Source: Flavicella sp042091695
Lineage (GTDB): Bacteria > Bacteroidota > Bacteroidia > Flavobacteriales > Flavobacteriaceae
Direction of reading: 5' to 3'
DNA length: 64,000 nucleotides
Assembly: GCA_042091695.1 (NCBI GenBank)
Contig: JBELHA010000001.1
Span: 1-64,000, forward strand
The position numbers and the translations under genes were made by a program. The notes below the pieces were generated by a model, which saw only the letters and a list, made by a program, of their open reading frames with translations, ran no database searches and had not been told where the DNA came from. Of the stretch, positions 35,179 through 44,601 are shown one piece after another (the stretch's first letter is position 1; each line of letters starts with the position of its first letter).

Positions 35179-35637
35179 TTATTTTTCAAATGCTTTTGAG
35201 CGACGGTCGTACATAACGATACTTCCCGCTACCGAAACATTTAAGCTCATGGGTGTGTCAAATTTCACCAAATGATGAGAGCTTTCGATGGCTTTTCGAG
35301 ACATGCCATGGTCTTCTGCACCTAATAGGTACACACAGCGTCTCGGATGTTCAAAGGTTTCCAAAGGAACTGCTTTTTCATCGAGTTCTACCCCCACTAA
35401 CATAGCGCCTTTAGGAATGTGTTTGTAAAACTCTTCAAAGGTTTCGTAGTGAAAATAAGGCATTGCACCCACTGCTTTGTGAGTGTCACAGGCTTGTTTT
35501 GCATACCTATTTCCGATAGTAAAGATATAACTAGCTCCCATATTTTGAGCTGATCTCCAAAGTACACCTAAGTTTTCTGGAGTTTTTCCATTTTGAATAC
35601 CAATACCAAAAAATCCCTGTTCTAAATTATCAATCAT
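35179..35637 (-). CDS. TrmH/SpoU family RNA 2'-O-methyltransferase
   Basis: A 152-residue minimal SPOUT methyltransferase. Motif 1 is ENLGVLWRSA with N22 and R28, motif 2 is LLGAEDHGMS (104-113) and motif 3 is SLNVSVAGSI (131-140). No extra RNA-binding domain, so it resembles TrmL/TrmH core proteins acting on tRNA or rRNA; the exact site is unknown. It overlaps the upstream TRIC-like gene by 8 bases and ends 2 bases from convergent pbpC. Confidence 0.88.
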   Translation of the reverse strand: MIDNLEQGFFGIGIQNGKTPENLGVLWRSAQNMGASYIFTIGNRYAKQACDTHKAVGAMPYFHYETFEEFYKHIPKGAMLVGVELDEKAVPLETFEHPRRCVYLLGAEDHGMSRKAIESSHHLVKFDTPMSLNVSVAGSIVMYDRRSKAFEK

Positions 35638-36250
35638 GGTCTTTTTTATAAATGGTGGGTAGTGAAATATTGTATTTTACCGCGATGATGCGCGCAATGA
35701 TAATTCCCAAAATAGGAATTATTTGTAAGTAGGGGTTTTGTACATCAAAACGAACCAAAATCAAATAGACAGCTCCACCTGCAATACTGATGGTGGCATA
35801 GATTTCTTTTTTAAAGATAACAGGAATCTCGTTGACGATAATGTCTCTTATGACACCCCCAAACACTCCTGTAATGGTTCCAAGTAAAATACAAATCATA
35901 GGAGCTAGCGAGGCATCTATGCCTATCTGAACCCCAGTAATGGTGAACAAGCCCAATCCTACAGCATCGTAAAAAAAGAGTGGTTTGTCAAAAAAACGCA
36001 GTTTGTCTTTGAATAGCATTGCGATAAAAGCTCCCGTCAGAATTACGTAGATAATAGTCGTATCAAAAAGCCAAAACACGTCTCTTTTAGAGAGCAGCAT
36101 GTCTCTGACAGTTCCCCCTCCCACAGCTGTCACAAAGGCTACAATCAAAACACCAAAAGGGTCTAGTTTTTTACGCATGGCAATCAAGGCACCTGAGATG
36201 GCAAATACAAAAGATCCCATAACGTTGATATGTTCTATGATCGTTTCCAT
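35630..36250 (-). CDS. TRIC-like cation channel family protein (UPF0126)
   Basis: A 206-residue membrane protein with about seven helices and the internal duplication typical of UPF0126/TRIC proteins: AVGGGTVRDMLL in the first half and VFGGVIRDIIV in the second. Bacterial members form trimeric cation channels in the inner membrane. It is 3 bases downstream of mutS and overlaps the methyltransferase gene, so the three are translated from one message. Confidence 0.87.
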   Translation of the reverse strand: METIIEHINVMGSFVFAISGALIAMRKKLDPFGVLIVAFVTAVGGGTVRDMLLSKRDVFWLFDTTIIYVILTGAFIAMLFKDKLRFFDKPLFFYDAVGLGLFTITGVQIGIDASLAPMICILLGTITGVFGGVIRDIIVNEIPVIFKKEIYATISIAGGAVYLILVRFDVQNPYLQIIPILGIIIARIIAVKYNISLPTIYKKDHD

Positions 36251-36253
36251 ATC

Positions 36254-38866
36254 TTATTTTTTTGTGAGCATTCTTTTGATTTCGTTCAACTTCATCAAAG
36301 CTTCAATAGGTGTCAAACTATCGATATTGGTATTGAGAATTTCTTCCTTGATGTCTTCCAATAAAGGATCGTCAAGCTGGAAAAAACTCATTTGAAAGTC
36401 TTCTTGTTTACTTGCTGTCGTAAGCTTTTCTTTGACCTCCTCGTTGGTATGTGTTTTTTCGAGTTGTTTGAGCATTTTATTGGCTCTATGAATCACCTGC
36501 GTCGGCATTCCTGCTAGTTTCGCTACGTGAATTCCAAAACTGTGTTCACTTCCTCCTGCAATCAATTTTCTCAAAAATATCACGCTGTCTTTAAGTTCTT
36601 TTACTGAGACATTGAAGTTTTTGATACGCTCAAAGGTTGAGGTCATGTCATTGAGTTCGTGGTAATGAGTTGCAAAGAGTGTTTTTGCTTTAGACGGGTG
36701 TTCGTGTAGGTATTCTGCAATGGCCCATGCGATAGAGATTCCATCATAGGTGCTGGTTCCACGTCCAATCTCATCCAATAAAATCAAGCTTCTCTCTGAA
36801 ACATTGTTCAAGATACTTGCCGTTTCATTCATCTCTACCATAAATGTAGATTCTCCCATCGAGATATTGTCACTGGCGCCCACACGTGTAAATATTTTAT
36901 CTACCAATCCTATTTTTGCATTCTGAGCAGGCACATAGCTTCCCATTTGCGCCAATAAAACAATCAGAGCAGTTTGTCGTAAAATGGCAGATTTACCAGA
37001 CATATTGGGCCCGGTAATCATAATTATTTGTTGGGAAGTTCTGTTGAGTACTACGTCATTTGCGATGTATTCTTCCCCTATGGGCAACTGTTTTTCTATT
37101 ACAGGATGCCTACCATTTTTGATATCTAGATCGGTACTTTCATCCAAAACAGGACAGACATAGCTATTGTCAATCGCAGTCGTAGCAAAAGAGTTGAGAC
37201 AGTCCATTTTTGCAATCAACTGCGCATTGCGTTGCATTTCTTGGATGAAGCCATTTAGATATACAATCAGATCTGTATAAATCTGTTGTTCTATGGCTGC
37301 AATTTTATCTTCTGCACCAAGAATTTTAGCTTCGTATTCTTTGAGTTCTTCAGTGATATAACGCTCTGCATTTACCAAGGTTTGTTTGCGAATCCAAGCT
37401 TCAGGAACCTTGTCTTTGTGTGTATTTCGAACTTCAATATAATAGCCGAAAACATTGTTAAATGCTATTTTTAAGGAACTAATTCCTGTGATTTCTGTTT
37501 CTCTTTGAAGCATATTGTCCAAGTAGTCTTTACCCGAAGTGGCAATACTTCGAAGTCCGTCCAATTCTTCTGAAACTCCAGTAGCAATACTATTTCCTTT
37601 GCTGATATGTACAGGCGCTTCTTCAAAGAGAGTCGTTTCAATTTTACTGCGTACCTCTTGGCAATTTGATAGTTGCTTTCCAATAGTTTGTAAAGAAGGA
37701 TTGCTGCTTTTTTCTGCAGCTTCTTTGATTGGGACAATCGCTTTTAGCGAGTTTTTTAGGTTGATGACTTCTCTAGGATGTATTTTTCCAGTAGCTACTT
37801 TTGAAACCAATCGTTCAATATCACTGATCTGTTTGATTTGGTAATTTACCAAGTCGTAAAAGTCAGGAGTTTTGATCAAGTGTTTTACAACTTCTTGTCG
37901 TTCTTTGATTGCTGTCAAGTCTTTTAGTGGCAATGCCATCCAACGACGAAGCAAACGCCCTCCCATAGGAGAGATGCTGCGGTCAATTATATTGAGTAAG
38001 GTGACCGAATTGGCTTCATTGGCAGCATACAATTCCAGATTACGAATGGTGAATTTATCCATCCATACGTAAGCATCTTGATGTATTCTTTTGATGGCTG
38101 CAATGTGCGCCAATTTGTTGTGTCGTGTTTCTGATAGGTAGTAGAGTGCGGCTGCAGAAGCAATGATACCTTCTGTGAGGCTTTCAATTCCAAATCCTTT
38201 AAGAGAATTTACCTTAAAGTGTTCTTGTAGGCTATCGACAGCATAGTCGTATTGAAATACCCAATCGTCTAAGTAAAAACTGTGAAAGCTACTTCCAAAA
38301 GTTTCCTTGAATTTTTGGCGGTGTTGCTTTTGAACCAAGACCTCACTCGGTTGAAAATTTTGTAATAGTTTGTCAATGTATTCCTCCGAACCTTGTGCGG
38401 TTAAAAACTCACCTGTAGAAACATCTAAAAAGGAGACTCCTAGGGCTTTTTTTCCAAAATGAACAGCCGCTAAAAAGTTATTACTGTTAGATTCTAATAC
38501 TTCATCATTGAAGGAAACACCAGGGGTTACCAATTCTGTCACACCTCTTTTGACAATTTTCTTTGTCATTTTGGGATCTTCCAATTGGTCACAAATAGCA
38601 ACACGTAATCCTGCTTTTACCAGTTTTGGTAAATAGGTATTGATCGAATGGTGTGGGAAACCTGCCAAGGCAGTTTCTGTGGTACTACCGGCACCTCTTT
38701 TGGTCAGAGTAATGTTTAAAATGCGTGCACATTCAACTGCGTCATCACCAAAAGTTTCGTAAAAATCTCCCACGCGAAACAACAACATAGCATCGGGATA
38801 TTTTCCTTTGATACTGTTGTATTGTTTCATTAAAGGTGTTTCTTTTTTTGCTTTTTCCTTTGCCAA
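36254..38866 (-). CDS. mutS: DNA mismatch repair protein MutS
   Basis: Recognises mismatches and recruits MutL. The 870-residue protein has the N-terminal mismatch-reading Phe-x-Glu in GDFYETFG, connector, lever and clamp regions, and an ABC ATPase with Walker A GPNMSGKS (619-626), Walker B LILLDEIGRGTSTYDG, and a C-terminal helix-turn-helix region. Length is close to E. coli MutS (853). It is first in a leftward unit with the TRIC-like and TrmH-like genes. Confidence 0.96.
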   Translation of the reverse strand: MAKEKAKKETPLMKQYNSIKGKYPDAMLLFRVGDFYETFGDDAVECARILNITLTKRGAGSTTETALAGFPHHSINTYLPKLVKAGLRVAICDQLEDPKMTKKIVKRGVTELVTPGVSFNDEVLESNSNNFLAAVHFGKKALGVSFLDVSTGEFLTAQGSEEYIDKLLQNFQPSEVLVQKQHRQKFKETFGSSFHSFYLDDWVFQYDYAVDSLQEHFKVNSLKGFGIESLTEGIIASAAALYYLSETRHNKLAHIAAIKRIHQDAYVWMDKFTIRNLELYAANEANSVTLLNIIDRSISPMGGRLLRRWMALPLKDLTAIKERQEVVKHLIKTPDFYDLVNYQIKQISDIERLVSKVATGKIHPREVINLKNSLKAIVPIKEAAEKSSNPSLQTIGKQLSNCQEVRSKIETTLFEEAPVHISKGNSIATGVSEELDGLRSIATSGKDYLDNMLQRETEITGISSLKIAFNNVFGYYIEVRNTHKDKVPEAWIRKQTLVNAERYITEELKEYEAKILGAEDKIAAIEQQIYTDLIVYLNGFIQEMQRNAQLIAKMDCLNSFATTAIDNSYVCPVLDESTDLDIKNGRHPVIEKQLPIGEEYIANDVVLNRTSQQIIMITGPNMSGKSAILRQTALIVLLAQMGSYVPAQNAKIGLVDKIFTRVGASDNISMGESTFMVEMNETASILNNVSERSLILLDEIGRGTSTYDGISIAWAIAEYLHEHPSKAKTLFATHYHELNDMTSTFERIKNFNVSVKELKDSVIFLRKLIAGGSEHSFGIHVAKLAGMPTQVIHRANKMLKQLEKTHTNEEVKEKLTTASKQEDFQMSFFQLDDPLLEDIKEEILNTNIDSLTPIEALMKLNEIKRMLTKK

Positions 38867-38968
38867 GACACTAACATTTATACGTGAAATGCGAATGTAC
38901 GTTTTTTGTGCCTAGGAGCAAAAAAGTTGCTGTCATTAATAACGCTCTAACTGTTGTGTAGGTAGCTA

Positions 38969-39712
38969 TTAAATTCCGCGTTCTTTTTTGATTTCTTCGT
39001 AGGCTTCTTGGATTTTTAGGAATTTATCTTGTGCTCCTTTCAGGTGTTCTTCTCCTAATTGTTGGAGTTTGTCTGGGTGGTGTTTTTTGACCATTTTTCG
39101 ATAGGCAGCTTTGACTTCTTTGTCTGTTGCATTCGGGTCGATTTCTAAGATAGTATAAGCACTTTTGGTATCCTTGTAGAACATGGCCTTGATACCGTTG
39201 AAATCGAAACTATTGATGTTTAAATACCCTGCTATTTTTTCTAGCATTTGTATTTCTTCCGGACTCACATGTGTATCTGCATTTGCCAAGGAGAATAAAT
39301 AGTGGAGCAACTGAAGACGGGAAGCATGTTGCATTTGACGTTGAATTTGCAAACAAATCTGACGCACAGAAAGGTCTTCGTTTTTGATGATTTCTCGGAA
39401 CAGACGAAAGGCATTGTTGGCCCTGTCTTTTCCATACATTTGCACAAAATATTCACGTACAAAATTCAATTCTCTCTGGTCAATTTTGCCATCTGCTTTG
39501 ATCACAAAAGAAGAGAGTATCAATAGACTTATTTCAAAATCTCCTGATTGTGTAGGTGCAGAGTGGTAGTCTTCTTCATCATAAAATTCGGACAGGTCTT
39601 TTTTTGAAAAACCTTCAACAGCTTGACCGATTATATATCCTAGAAAAGCTCCAATGGGACCGCCGTATGTCCATCCCAATCCCGCTCCTAACCATTTTGC
39701 AAAACGCACCAT
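38969..39712 (-). CDS. TerB and J-domain protein (DjlA-like co-chaperone)
   Basis: A 247-residue protein with a glycine-rich N-terminal hydrophobic segment (about 8-30, a DjlA-like membrane anchor), a TerB-like helical domain (about 60-175, with acidic ADGKID and ADTHVSPEE loops) and a C-terminal J domain (about 183-245) with HPD at 212-214. DjlA proteins stimulate DnaK ATPase at the inner membrane. I chose the ATG at 39712 over an in-frame TTG six codons earlier. A 26-base inverted repeat sits just upstream. Confidence 0.85.
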   Translation of the reverse strand: MVRFAKWLGAGLGWTYGGPIGAFLGYIIGQAVEGFSKKDLSEFYDEEDYHSAPTQSGDFEISLLILSSFVIKADGKIDQRELNFVREYFVQMYGKDRANNAFRLFREIIKNEDLSVRQICLQIQRQMQHASRLQLLHYLFSLANADTHVSPEEIQMLEKIAGYLNINSFDFNGIKAMFYKDTKSAYTILEIDPNATDKEVKAAYRKMVKKHHPDKLQQLGEEHLKGAQDKFLKIQEAYEEIKKERGI

Positions 39713-39723
39713 ATGTTTCTTTT

Positions 39724-39749
39724 TTGACAAATATATTTGTATTTGTCAA
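39724..39749 (-). promoter_or_regulatory. Inverted repeat over the djlA-like promoter, operator candidate
   Basis: TTGACAAATA (39724-39733) and its perfect complement TATTTGTCAA (39740-39749) are separated by six bases. The minus-strand -7 match TATATTTG (39728-39735) lies inside it. The dyad is 12 to 37 bases upstream of the start codon, where a dimeric regulator would block transcription. No T run follows on the minus strand, so a terminator is unlikely. Confidence 0.5.
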
Positions 39750-39787
39750 GCTAAGTCTTGTCTATATAGTTAAGAATCTCCTAATTT

Positions 39788-41014
39788 TTAAAGCCTAAAT
39801 TTCAGTCCCAGTAAATAGAGGTTGTATTCAAAGTCAAAGTTATCTACTAGTCTATGTGTTTTTTGTTCGTATTGATACATTCCATACACTGTCATACTTT
39901 TGGAGATGTCGTAGTCCAATAGCAAAGCCAACCTATTTTTGGTGAGGTGAAATGCATTGTTGATCAAATAACCGTTGTCTTCTGCGATGTTTGAGTTTTC
40001 ATTGTCGAAGTAACTGACCTTAAGACTACTTTTTGAAGTGGGTTCAAAATATAGATAAGGGGCTTTTGAATTGTTTTGGGCACTGTTAGACGGTGAGCTA
40101 TGTGCATAATGTGTGTATCCTAGTATGAATTTGCTATTTCCCAAAGGAGCATATGCAATGCGTCCAAAATAGGTGTTTTGAGAGAGTTGAGGATTGTCTG
40201 TATAACTGGTTCCAGCGGTTATTTCTGTTTTTTTGATGCGTTTACTAAGGCTAAAAGAAGCTAGAAACGAATTGTCATTGGTTTCGTTTTGAACAGGTGC
40301 CAAGGCATTGCTGTATTTTGTGTTTATGATATGGAATGCAGGTTGAAGGGTCCATTGATTTTTCAATGGGACAGTTCCCTGTAAGTAATACTGAGTCTGT
40401 TTTACATCTCCAATATTGGAATTTTGACTGTAGTAGGTGGCTGCATGGAAAAGTGAAAATCTGTTTTTCAGGCTGTGTTTGAGTCCTAGTTGAATATAGG
40501 TAGCATTTTGAAAATAGGCAGTTCCTTCTGAATTCACATACTTTTCTTTTGGAGATTTTTGTGCGCTTTCTAGGGTGATTTCTTCGACAGCAGTTTTGTT
40601 TGAAATTCCTATTTTAGATTTTAATTTTTCAGAAAACAAAAGACTTAGTTGCATGGCTTCTTCTTGCTTTCCCGTGAATACATAACAATAATACAAGTAT
40701 TCTTGAGCGAGGCTATCTTTACTATTAAAGTCTAATGCTTTTCTGAAATGTACTTGTGCCAAAGCATAGTTTTTCTTTTCATAATAGGCAATACCGATAC
40801 GCATACGTAGGTAGAAATAATCTGTATCTTTTTGTAGTGCTTCCTCACCAAAGGCAATCAATTCGGTCCATTGCTGCTTTTCATACAATTGATAGCTTTT
40901 TGCATTGATAGATAGTGAAGCATTTTCTTGGGCATTGGATTGTATTGCGAGTACTATAACAAACACCCAATATAGAACAGTTTTTTTACAACAGATATGG
41001 ATAGAAGAGCGCAT
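39788..41014 (-). CDS. TPR and YaiO-type outer-membrane barrel protein
   Basis: A 408-residue exported protein with a signal peptide (hydrophobic core about 12-25, cleavage after SNAQ). Residues about 35-130 contain TPR-like helices (YFYLRMRIGIAYYEKKNY). The rest is a beta-barrel with repeated aromatic strands, ending LYLLGLKFRL, like E. coli YaiO. It is last in a three-gene leftward operon after a periplasmic TPR protein (30 bases) and the urea-transporter/M23 fusion. I infer an outer-membrane component of that system; no function is known. Confidence 0.82.
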   Translation of the reverse strand: MRSSIHICCKKTVLYWVFVIVLAIQSNAQENASLSINAKSYQLYEKQQWTELIAFGEEALQKDTDYFYLRMRIGIAYYEKKNYALAQVHFRKALDFNSKDSLAQEYLYYCYVFTGKQEEAMQLSLLFSEKLKSKIGISNKTAVEEITLESAQKSPKEKYVNSEGTAYFQNATYIQLGLKHSLKNRFSLFHAATYYSQNSNIGDVKQTQYYLQGTVPLKNQWTLQPAFHIINTKYSNALAPVQNETNDNSFLASFSLSKRIKKTEITAGTSYTDNPQLSQNTYFGRIAYAPLGNSKFILGYTHYAHSSPSNSAQNNSKAPYLYFEPTSKSSLKVSYFDNENSNIAEDNGYLINNAFHLTKNRLALLLDYDISKSMTVYGMYQYEQKTHRLVDNFDFEYNLYLLGLKFRL

Positions 41015-41044
41015 AGTTTAGGTGCTTTAGTGTTAGTATTTGTT

Positions 41045-41659
41045 TTATTTCATCAAGGCCAAACCTTCCAATGCAGAAGGGTCATTAGGGCTGTACAAAA
41101 GTACTTTGTTGAATAGTATAGACGCATTGTTTCTATTGCCTAGGAAGTAGTTGGTCCAGGCGCTCATCAAAAGGTTGTTGTAGCCGAAAGGTTTTATATT
41201 CAGTGCCACATCAAAGTATTTTTTTGCAGTAGGAAAATCCTTTCTGTAATAATAAATAAGCCCTAAATTGTAATTGGCAGTTGTGTTTTTTGGATCTAGT
41301 GCGATGATAGAAAGGTATTGTTTTTCAATCCCTATCCAATTTTCAGTTTTGGTATATACCGTAATCATATTCCATTGTGGTTCCGTAGCAGCCGGCATTA
41401 TTTTAGACGCTTTTTTATAATAATTGACTGCTTGTACATTGTTTTCTGCAAGGTAGTGCAACCAGCCCATGCGTAGGTTTATCTCGTAGGAGTCTTCTTT
41501 GTATATCTTGTTTATTTCTGCAATGGCTGCATCATAATTTGCCTGCTCTTGAAAAGTATAAGAAGTTGCAAAAGCAGTTGTGATCTTTTTGTTTTGTGCC
41601 TTTACATGCACAATCGAAAAAAATAATAATGCAAAGGATACTTGTTTGATATATTTCAT
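41045..41659 (-). CDS. Periplasmic TPR protein
   Basis: A 204-residue exported protein: signal peptide MKYIKQVSFALLFFSIVHVKAQ, then about four tetratricopeptide-like repeats (for example INLRMGWLHYLAENN and ANYNLGLIYYYRKDF). TPR proteins are scaffolds. It starts 26 bases after the urea-transporter/M23 gene and ends 30 bases before the YaiO-type barrel gene, suggesting it bridges the two envelope components (inference). Confidence 0.82.
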   Translation of the reverse strand: MKYIKQVSFALLFFSIVHVKAQNKKITTAFATSYTFQEQANYDAAIAEINKIYKEDSYEINLRMGWLHYLAENNVQAVNYYKKASKIMPAATEPQWNMITVYTKTENWIGIEKQYLSIIALDPKNTTANYNLGLIYYYRKDFPTAKKYFDVALNIKPFGYNNLLMSAWTNYFLGNRNNASILFNKVLLYSPNDPSALEGLALMK

Positions 41660-41685
41660 TATACGTAAGTTTAAAAGTTGTTTTT

Positions 41686-43887
41686 CTATTCAAATTCAAA
41701 AAGGTACTGTTCGGTATGCTTTTTATGGTGTATGGTAAAACTGTTGAGTCTGTAGTCTTTTAGTTCCAATTCAAAATTTATATTTTTAAAGCTGTAATCG
41801 ATGAGTTTGGCTTCTACAGCGCTTTTTATCTTTATGTTTTGAGGAGCATAAATATTGTCCGTATAGGCAAAGGAGGCTTTGTAATTTGCTTGCGTAAACA
41901 AGTAAAAAGGCGCTAAAAAGTCCTGAAAAAACTGAGGGATTTTTTTATTAAAGTGAATCAATGGAATCTTGTCTTCTACTTCAACACCTTCATAATAACC
42001 TAATAATTGTCGGTAGGCAGCGAGGTAAAATTGAAAGAGAAGTGATTTTTTATCCCCTTCAAAATCGGTAAAGTAAAACATGGTTCCATCATTCTTAAAA
42101 TAGGCATACGACTTTGTGACTTCACAAAAGATATGCGTTCTATTAAAAGCATCGGTAAATACTTCCCACTGAACTTTTTCAGTTGTTTTAGTGTTTTTTA
42201 GACTTAGTTTTTGACCGGGTAACAAAGAAAATCCTACTGCTAGAAGTTCACTGACCAACACATTACTTATAAAGGCTTTTTCGTTGGGTACTTCTGAGAT
42301 TCTCAGCTTGCGATTCGGACCTAGTCTTTCTATAAAATATGAAATAGGGTAGGGGAATGTTTTCGAACCTAAATATGGGGATGTTTGAAATTGGAAGTGG
42401 ATGTGTGGTTCTGGGGAGCGTCCCGAGTTTCCACAGGTGGCTAAAAAAGTGCCTTTTTTAATGTATTGCCCTACAAAAACAGCAAAAGAGTCTTTTTTCA
42501 CATGGCTTATCTGAGAATATAGACCATTTAAATGGTTGATTATTATTGAGTTTCCCCAGTTGTTAGAAGTGTCCATGTCACCGATATCGTTGTCATCTAC
42601 CGTATTGATAATGTCATAGACATAGCCGTCATAAGGTGCTAAAATTTCTTTGTTGTAGCAATAGAAATTTTCAGGTTTCATACCTTCTTTAAGATTGGCA
42701 GGTAAAAAATAGGTGTTTTCTTCAGAATCTTCAATTACAAAATCTAGTGCTTTGCTCCAATCGCCTAAATGTGTGATATTACCATCATAGCCTTGGCTGA
42801 CATTCCATTCACCAATAAATGGTAAGGTTACTTTATAAAGGTGTTCATTCTTAAAGCGCTGTATGGAATTGATGTATTTGTAGATGGTTTTTTCTGCAGA
42901 AAAATATTGTAACGTGACGACTTGAAGGTATTTGGTAAACAGACGCTGATTGAGCGCAAACAAGACCAAAGTAGTAATCAAGCTAAAGGATAAGGAATAA
43001 GGTTTTATTTGAAAAGGAGCCAATATTTTTGTCAGTGCCAAAGCGCTTAAAAGTACCACAGGTGTCAAAATCACAACCATGAGATAGCTGTAGGTGTTTG
43101 GAATGATAAAAAAACAGCCAATGGCAATGGCCGTAAAAATAAAATTGGCACCCAATAAATCATGGGTCAAATCTGTTACATCGGCACCAAAAATAACATA
43201 GTAAAAGTAGGCACAGGAAAAGCCAATAATACTCAAAGAAAAGGCTATTCTAGAAAATTGCAACAATCCTAAAGCGACAAAGATTCCTGCGAGTATGCTA
43301 TTTTGAAAAAAGGTTCCCGCCAAGGTTTTTAGAAAGGCAGCAACGAAGGGATACAAAGGAATACTGTCTAGGGAATGCGTGATTTGATACCATAAAGAAG
43401 TACTTTCTTTTAGGTTTTGGTTGATCGTATAACTATAACTTTCATTTAAGATGATATTGTCAAAGTTAGATGCTGATAAGGATACCAGCCAATAGGTTAT
43501 GATAAAAGGAAATACGAGAAAAGGTAAATTGTATTTATTTAAATAACCTCGCATGGAAACTGTAATGAGTAAAAGGATCAGCATTGCAGAGAGAAACAAG
43601 ACCACAAAAGGTCCATTGAAATTGAATTCATAGCCCATCGCCATTCCTAAAAAGAGTGCATTGAAACCAAACATTCCAGTATGTATGTCTTTCTTGTCAA
43701 AACCGAGGTAGTTGGCCACACAATTGGTACATAGAACACCCAAGAAACCACAAATACCTACGAAAGGAGTGAAAAATGTCACGAAAAGGATACAGAAAGC
43801 AAATACATTATTCAAAGAAAAGAATACGAGGCTATAACTGTTTAGAACAGATTGAATCCAATAATTTTGCTGTATTTTTTTATTCAT
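41686..43887 (-). CDS. Urea transporter domain fused to an M23 (LytM) peptidase domain
   Basis: A 733-residue fusion. Residues about 15-320 are polytopic and show the duplicated urea-transporter core: GMFGFNALFLGMAMG (71-85) with LPFLVFPF (121-128), and LLGANFIFTAIAIG (244-257) in the second half. Residues about 355-505 form an M23 metallopeptidase/LytM domain with candidate zinc ligands H373, D382 and H495-x-H497 (PHIHF), plus APYDGYV and NNWGNSIII. A C-terminal region of about 230 residues is unassigned. The peptidase would face the periplasm. It may cut peptidoglycan peptides or only bind; urea specificity is unproven. Confidence 0.85.
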   Translation of the reverse strand: MNKKIQQNYWIQSVLNSYSLVFFSLNNVFAFCILFVTFFTPFVGICGFLGVLCTNCVANYLGFDKKDIHTGMFGFNALFLGMAMGYEFNFNGPFVVLFLSAMLILLLITVSMRGYLNKYNLPFLVFPFIITYWLVSLSASNFDNIILNESYSYTINQNLKESTSLWYQITHSLDSIPLYPFVAAFLKTLAGTFFQNSILAGIFVALGLLQFSRIAFSLSIIGFSCAYFYYVIFGADVTDLTHDLLGANFIFTAIAIGCFFIIPNTYSYLMVVILTPVVLLSALALTKILAPFQIKPYSLSFSLITTLVLFALNQRLFTKYLQVVTLQYFSAEKTIYKYINSIQRFKNEHLYKVTLPFIGEWNVSQGYDGNITHLGDWSKALDFVIEDSEENTYFLPANLKEGMKPENFYCYNKEILAPYDGYVYDIINTVDDNDIGDMDTSNNWGNSIIINHLNGLYSQISHVKKDSFAVFVGQYIKKGTFLATCGNSGRSPEPHIHFQFQTSPYLGSKTFPYPISYFIERLGPNRKLRISEVPNEKAFISNVLVSELLAVGFSLLPGQKLSLKNTKTTEKVQWEVFTDAFNRTHIFCEVTKSYAYFKNDGTMFYFTDFEGDKKSLLFQFYLAAYRQLLGYYEGVEVEDKIPLIHFNKKIPQFFQDFLAPFYLFTQANYKASFAYTDNIYAPQNIKIKSAVEAKLIDYSFKNINFELELKDYRLNSFTIHHKKHTEQYLFEFE

Positions 43888-44116
43888 ATAAGAATTAATC
43901 TGCTGCCGCTACTTTCAATTAAATGTTAAAAAGATACAAAATTGAAGGTATGAATGAATTTATGTCATTGAAACTAAAATAATATTTGTAATTTACTAAA
44001 AGTTTTCTAATTTATACAAGCAAATCCTTCCAGTTAACAGTTCTTTATGTTTTTACTGTTTTGATATTGTAATGAGTTTAGATGCTTTCTTTTTATAAAA
44101 ATAATTATACGTCACT

Positions 44117-44557
44117 ATGGGGTCCACTGTAAACCTTAAAAAAAAGATAGAAGAAGCGAGTTTAAAGAAATTGAAAGCCAAAAAAGCGGTTTTTAAAAAC
44201 TTTGTCAGTTGGTTTGAAATCCCTGCTTATAGTCATTACCGCTCGACTTCTTTTTACAATTATATTTACCAGATAGAGATGAAGTCGGTGGAACTCAATG
44301 GTTTTGCAATGTCCTTTTTTCCTGCAGATACTGGGATAGGAGGCGCCATTGTAACGGGACCAGGTTGTGTGCCGAGTGAGGTGGGGCCTTTGGTGTATCT
44401 CAACGGTGGTGAAGATTTGAACCTCGTGCTTTCAAGAGTCAATGAGGCAGGAGGTAGGGTGATCATGCAAAAGACCTTTTTGAGTGATACCGCTGGTTAC
44501 TTTGCCTTATTCATAGATTCTGAAGGAAACCGTATGGCGCTGCACTCAAAAAAATAA
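44117..44557 (+). CDS. VOC (glyoxalase-fold) family protein
   Basis: A 146-residue protein. After a lysine-rich N-terminal extension (about 1-25) comes a VOC domain: FVSWFEIPA, SFYNYIYQIEM, then GGRVIMQKTFL and GYFALFIDSEGNRMALHS. VOC proteins are metal-dependent lyases, isomerases, dioxygenases or binding proteins; which applies here is unknown. It is divergent from the urea-transporter/M23 operon and 44 bases upstream of the decarboxylase gene. Confidence 0.83.
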   Translation: MGSTVNLKKKIEEASLKKLKAKKAVFKNFVSWFEIPAYSHYRSTSFYNYIYQIEMKSVELNGFAMSFFPADTGIGGAIVTGPGCVPSEVGPLVYLNGGEDLNLVLSRVNEAGGRVIMQKTFLSDTAGYFALFIDSEGNRMALHSKK

Positions 44558-44601
44558 AGATTAGATAGTCTGTTCATTAAAATGCATTAAATCGATACAC
44601 A

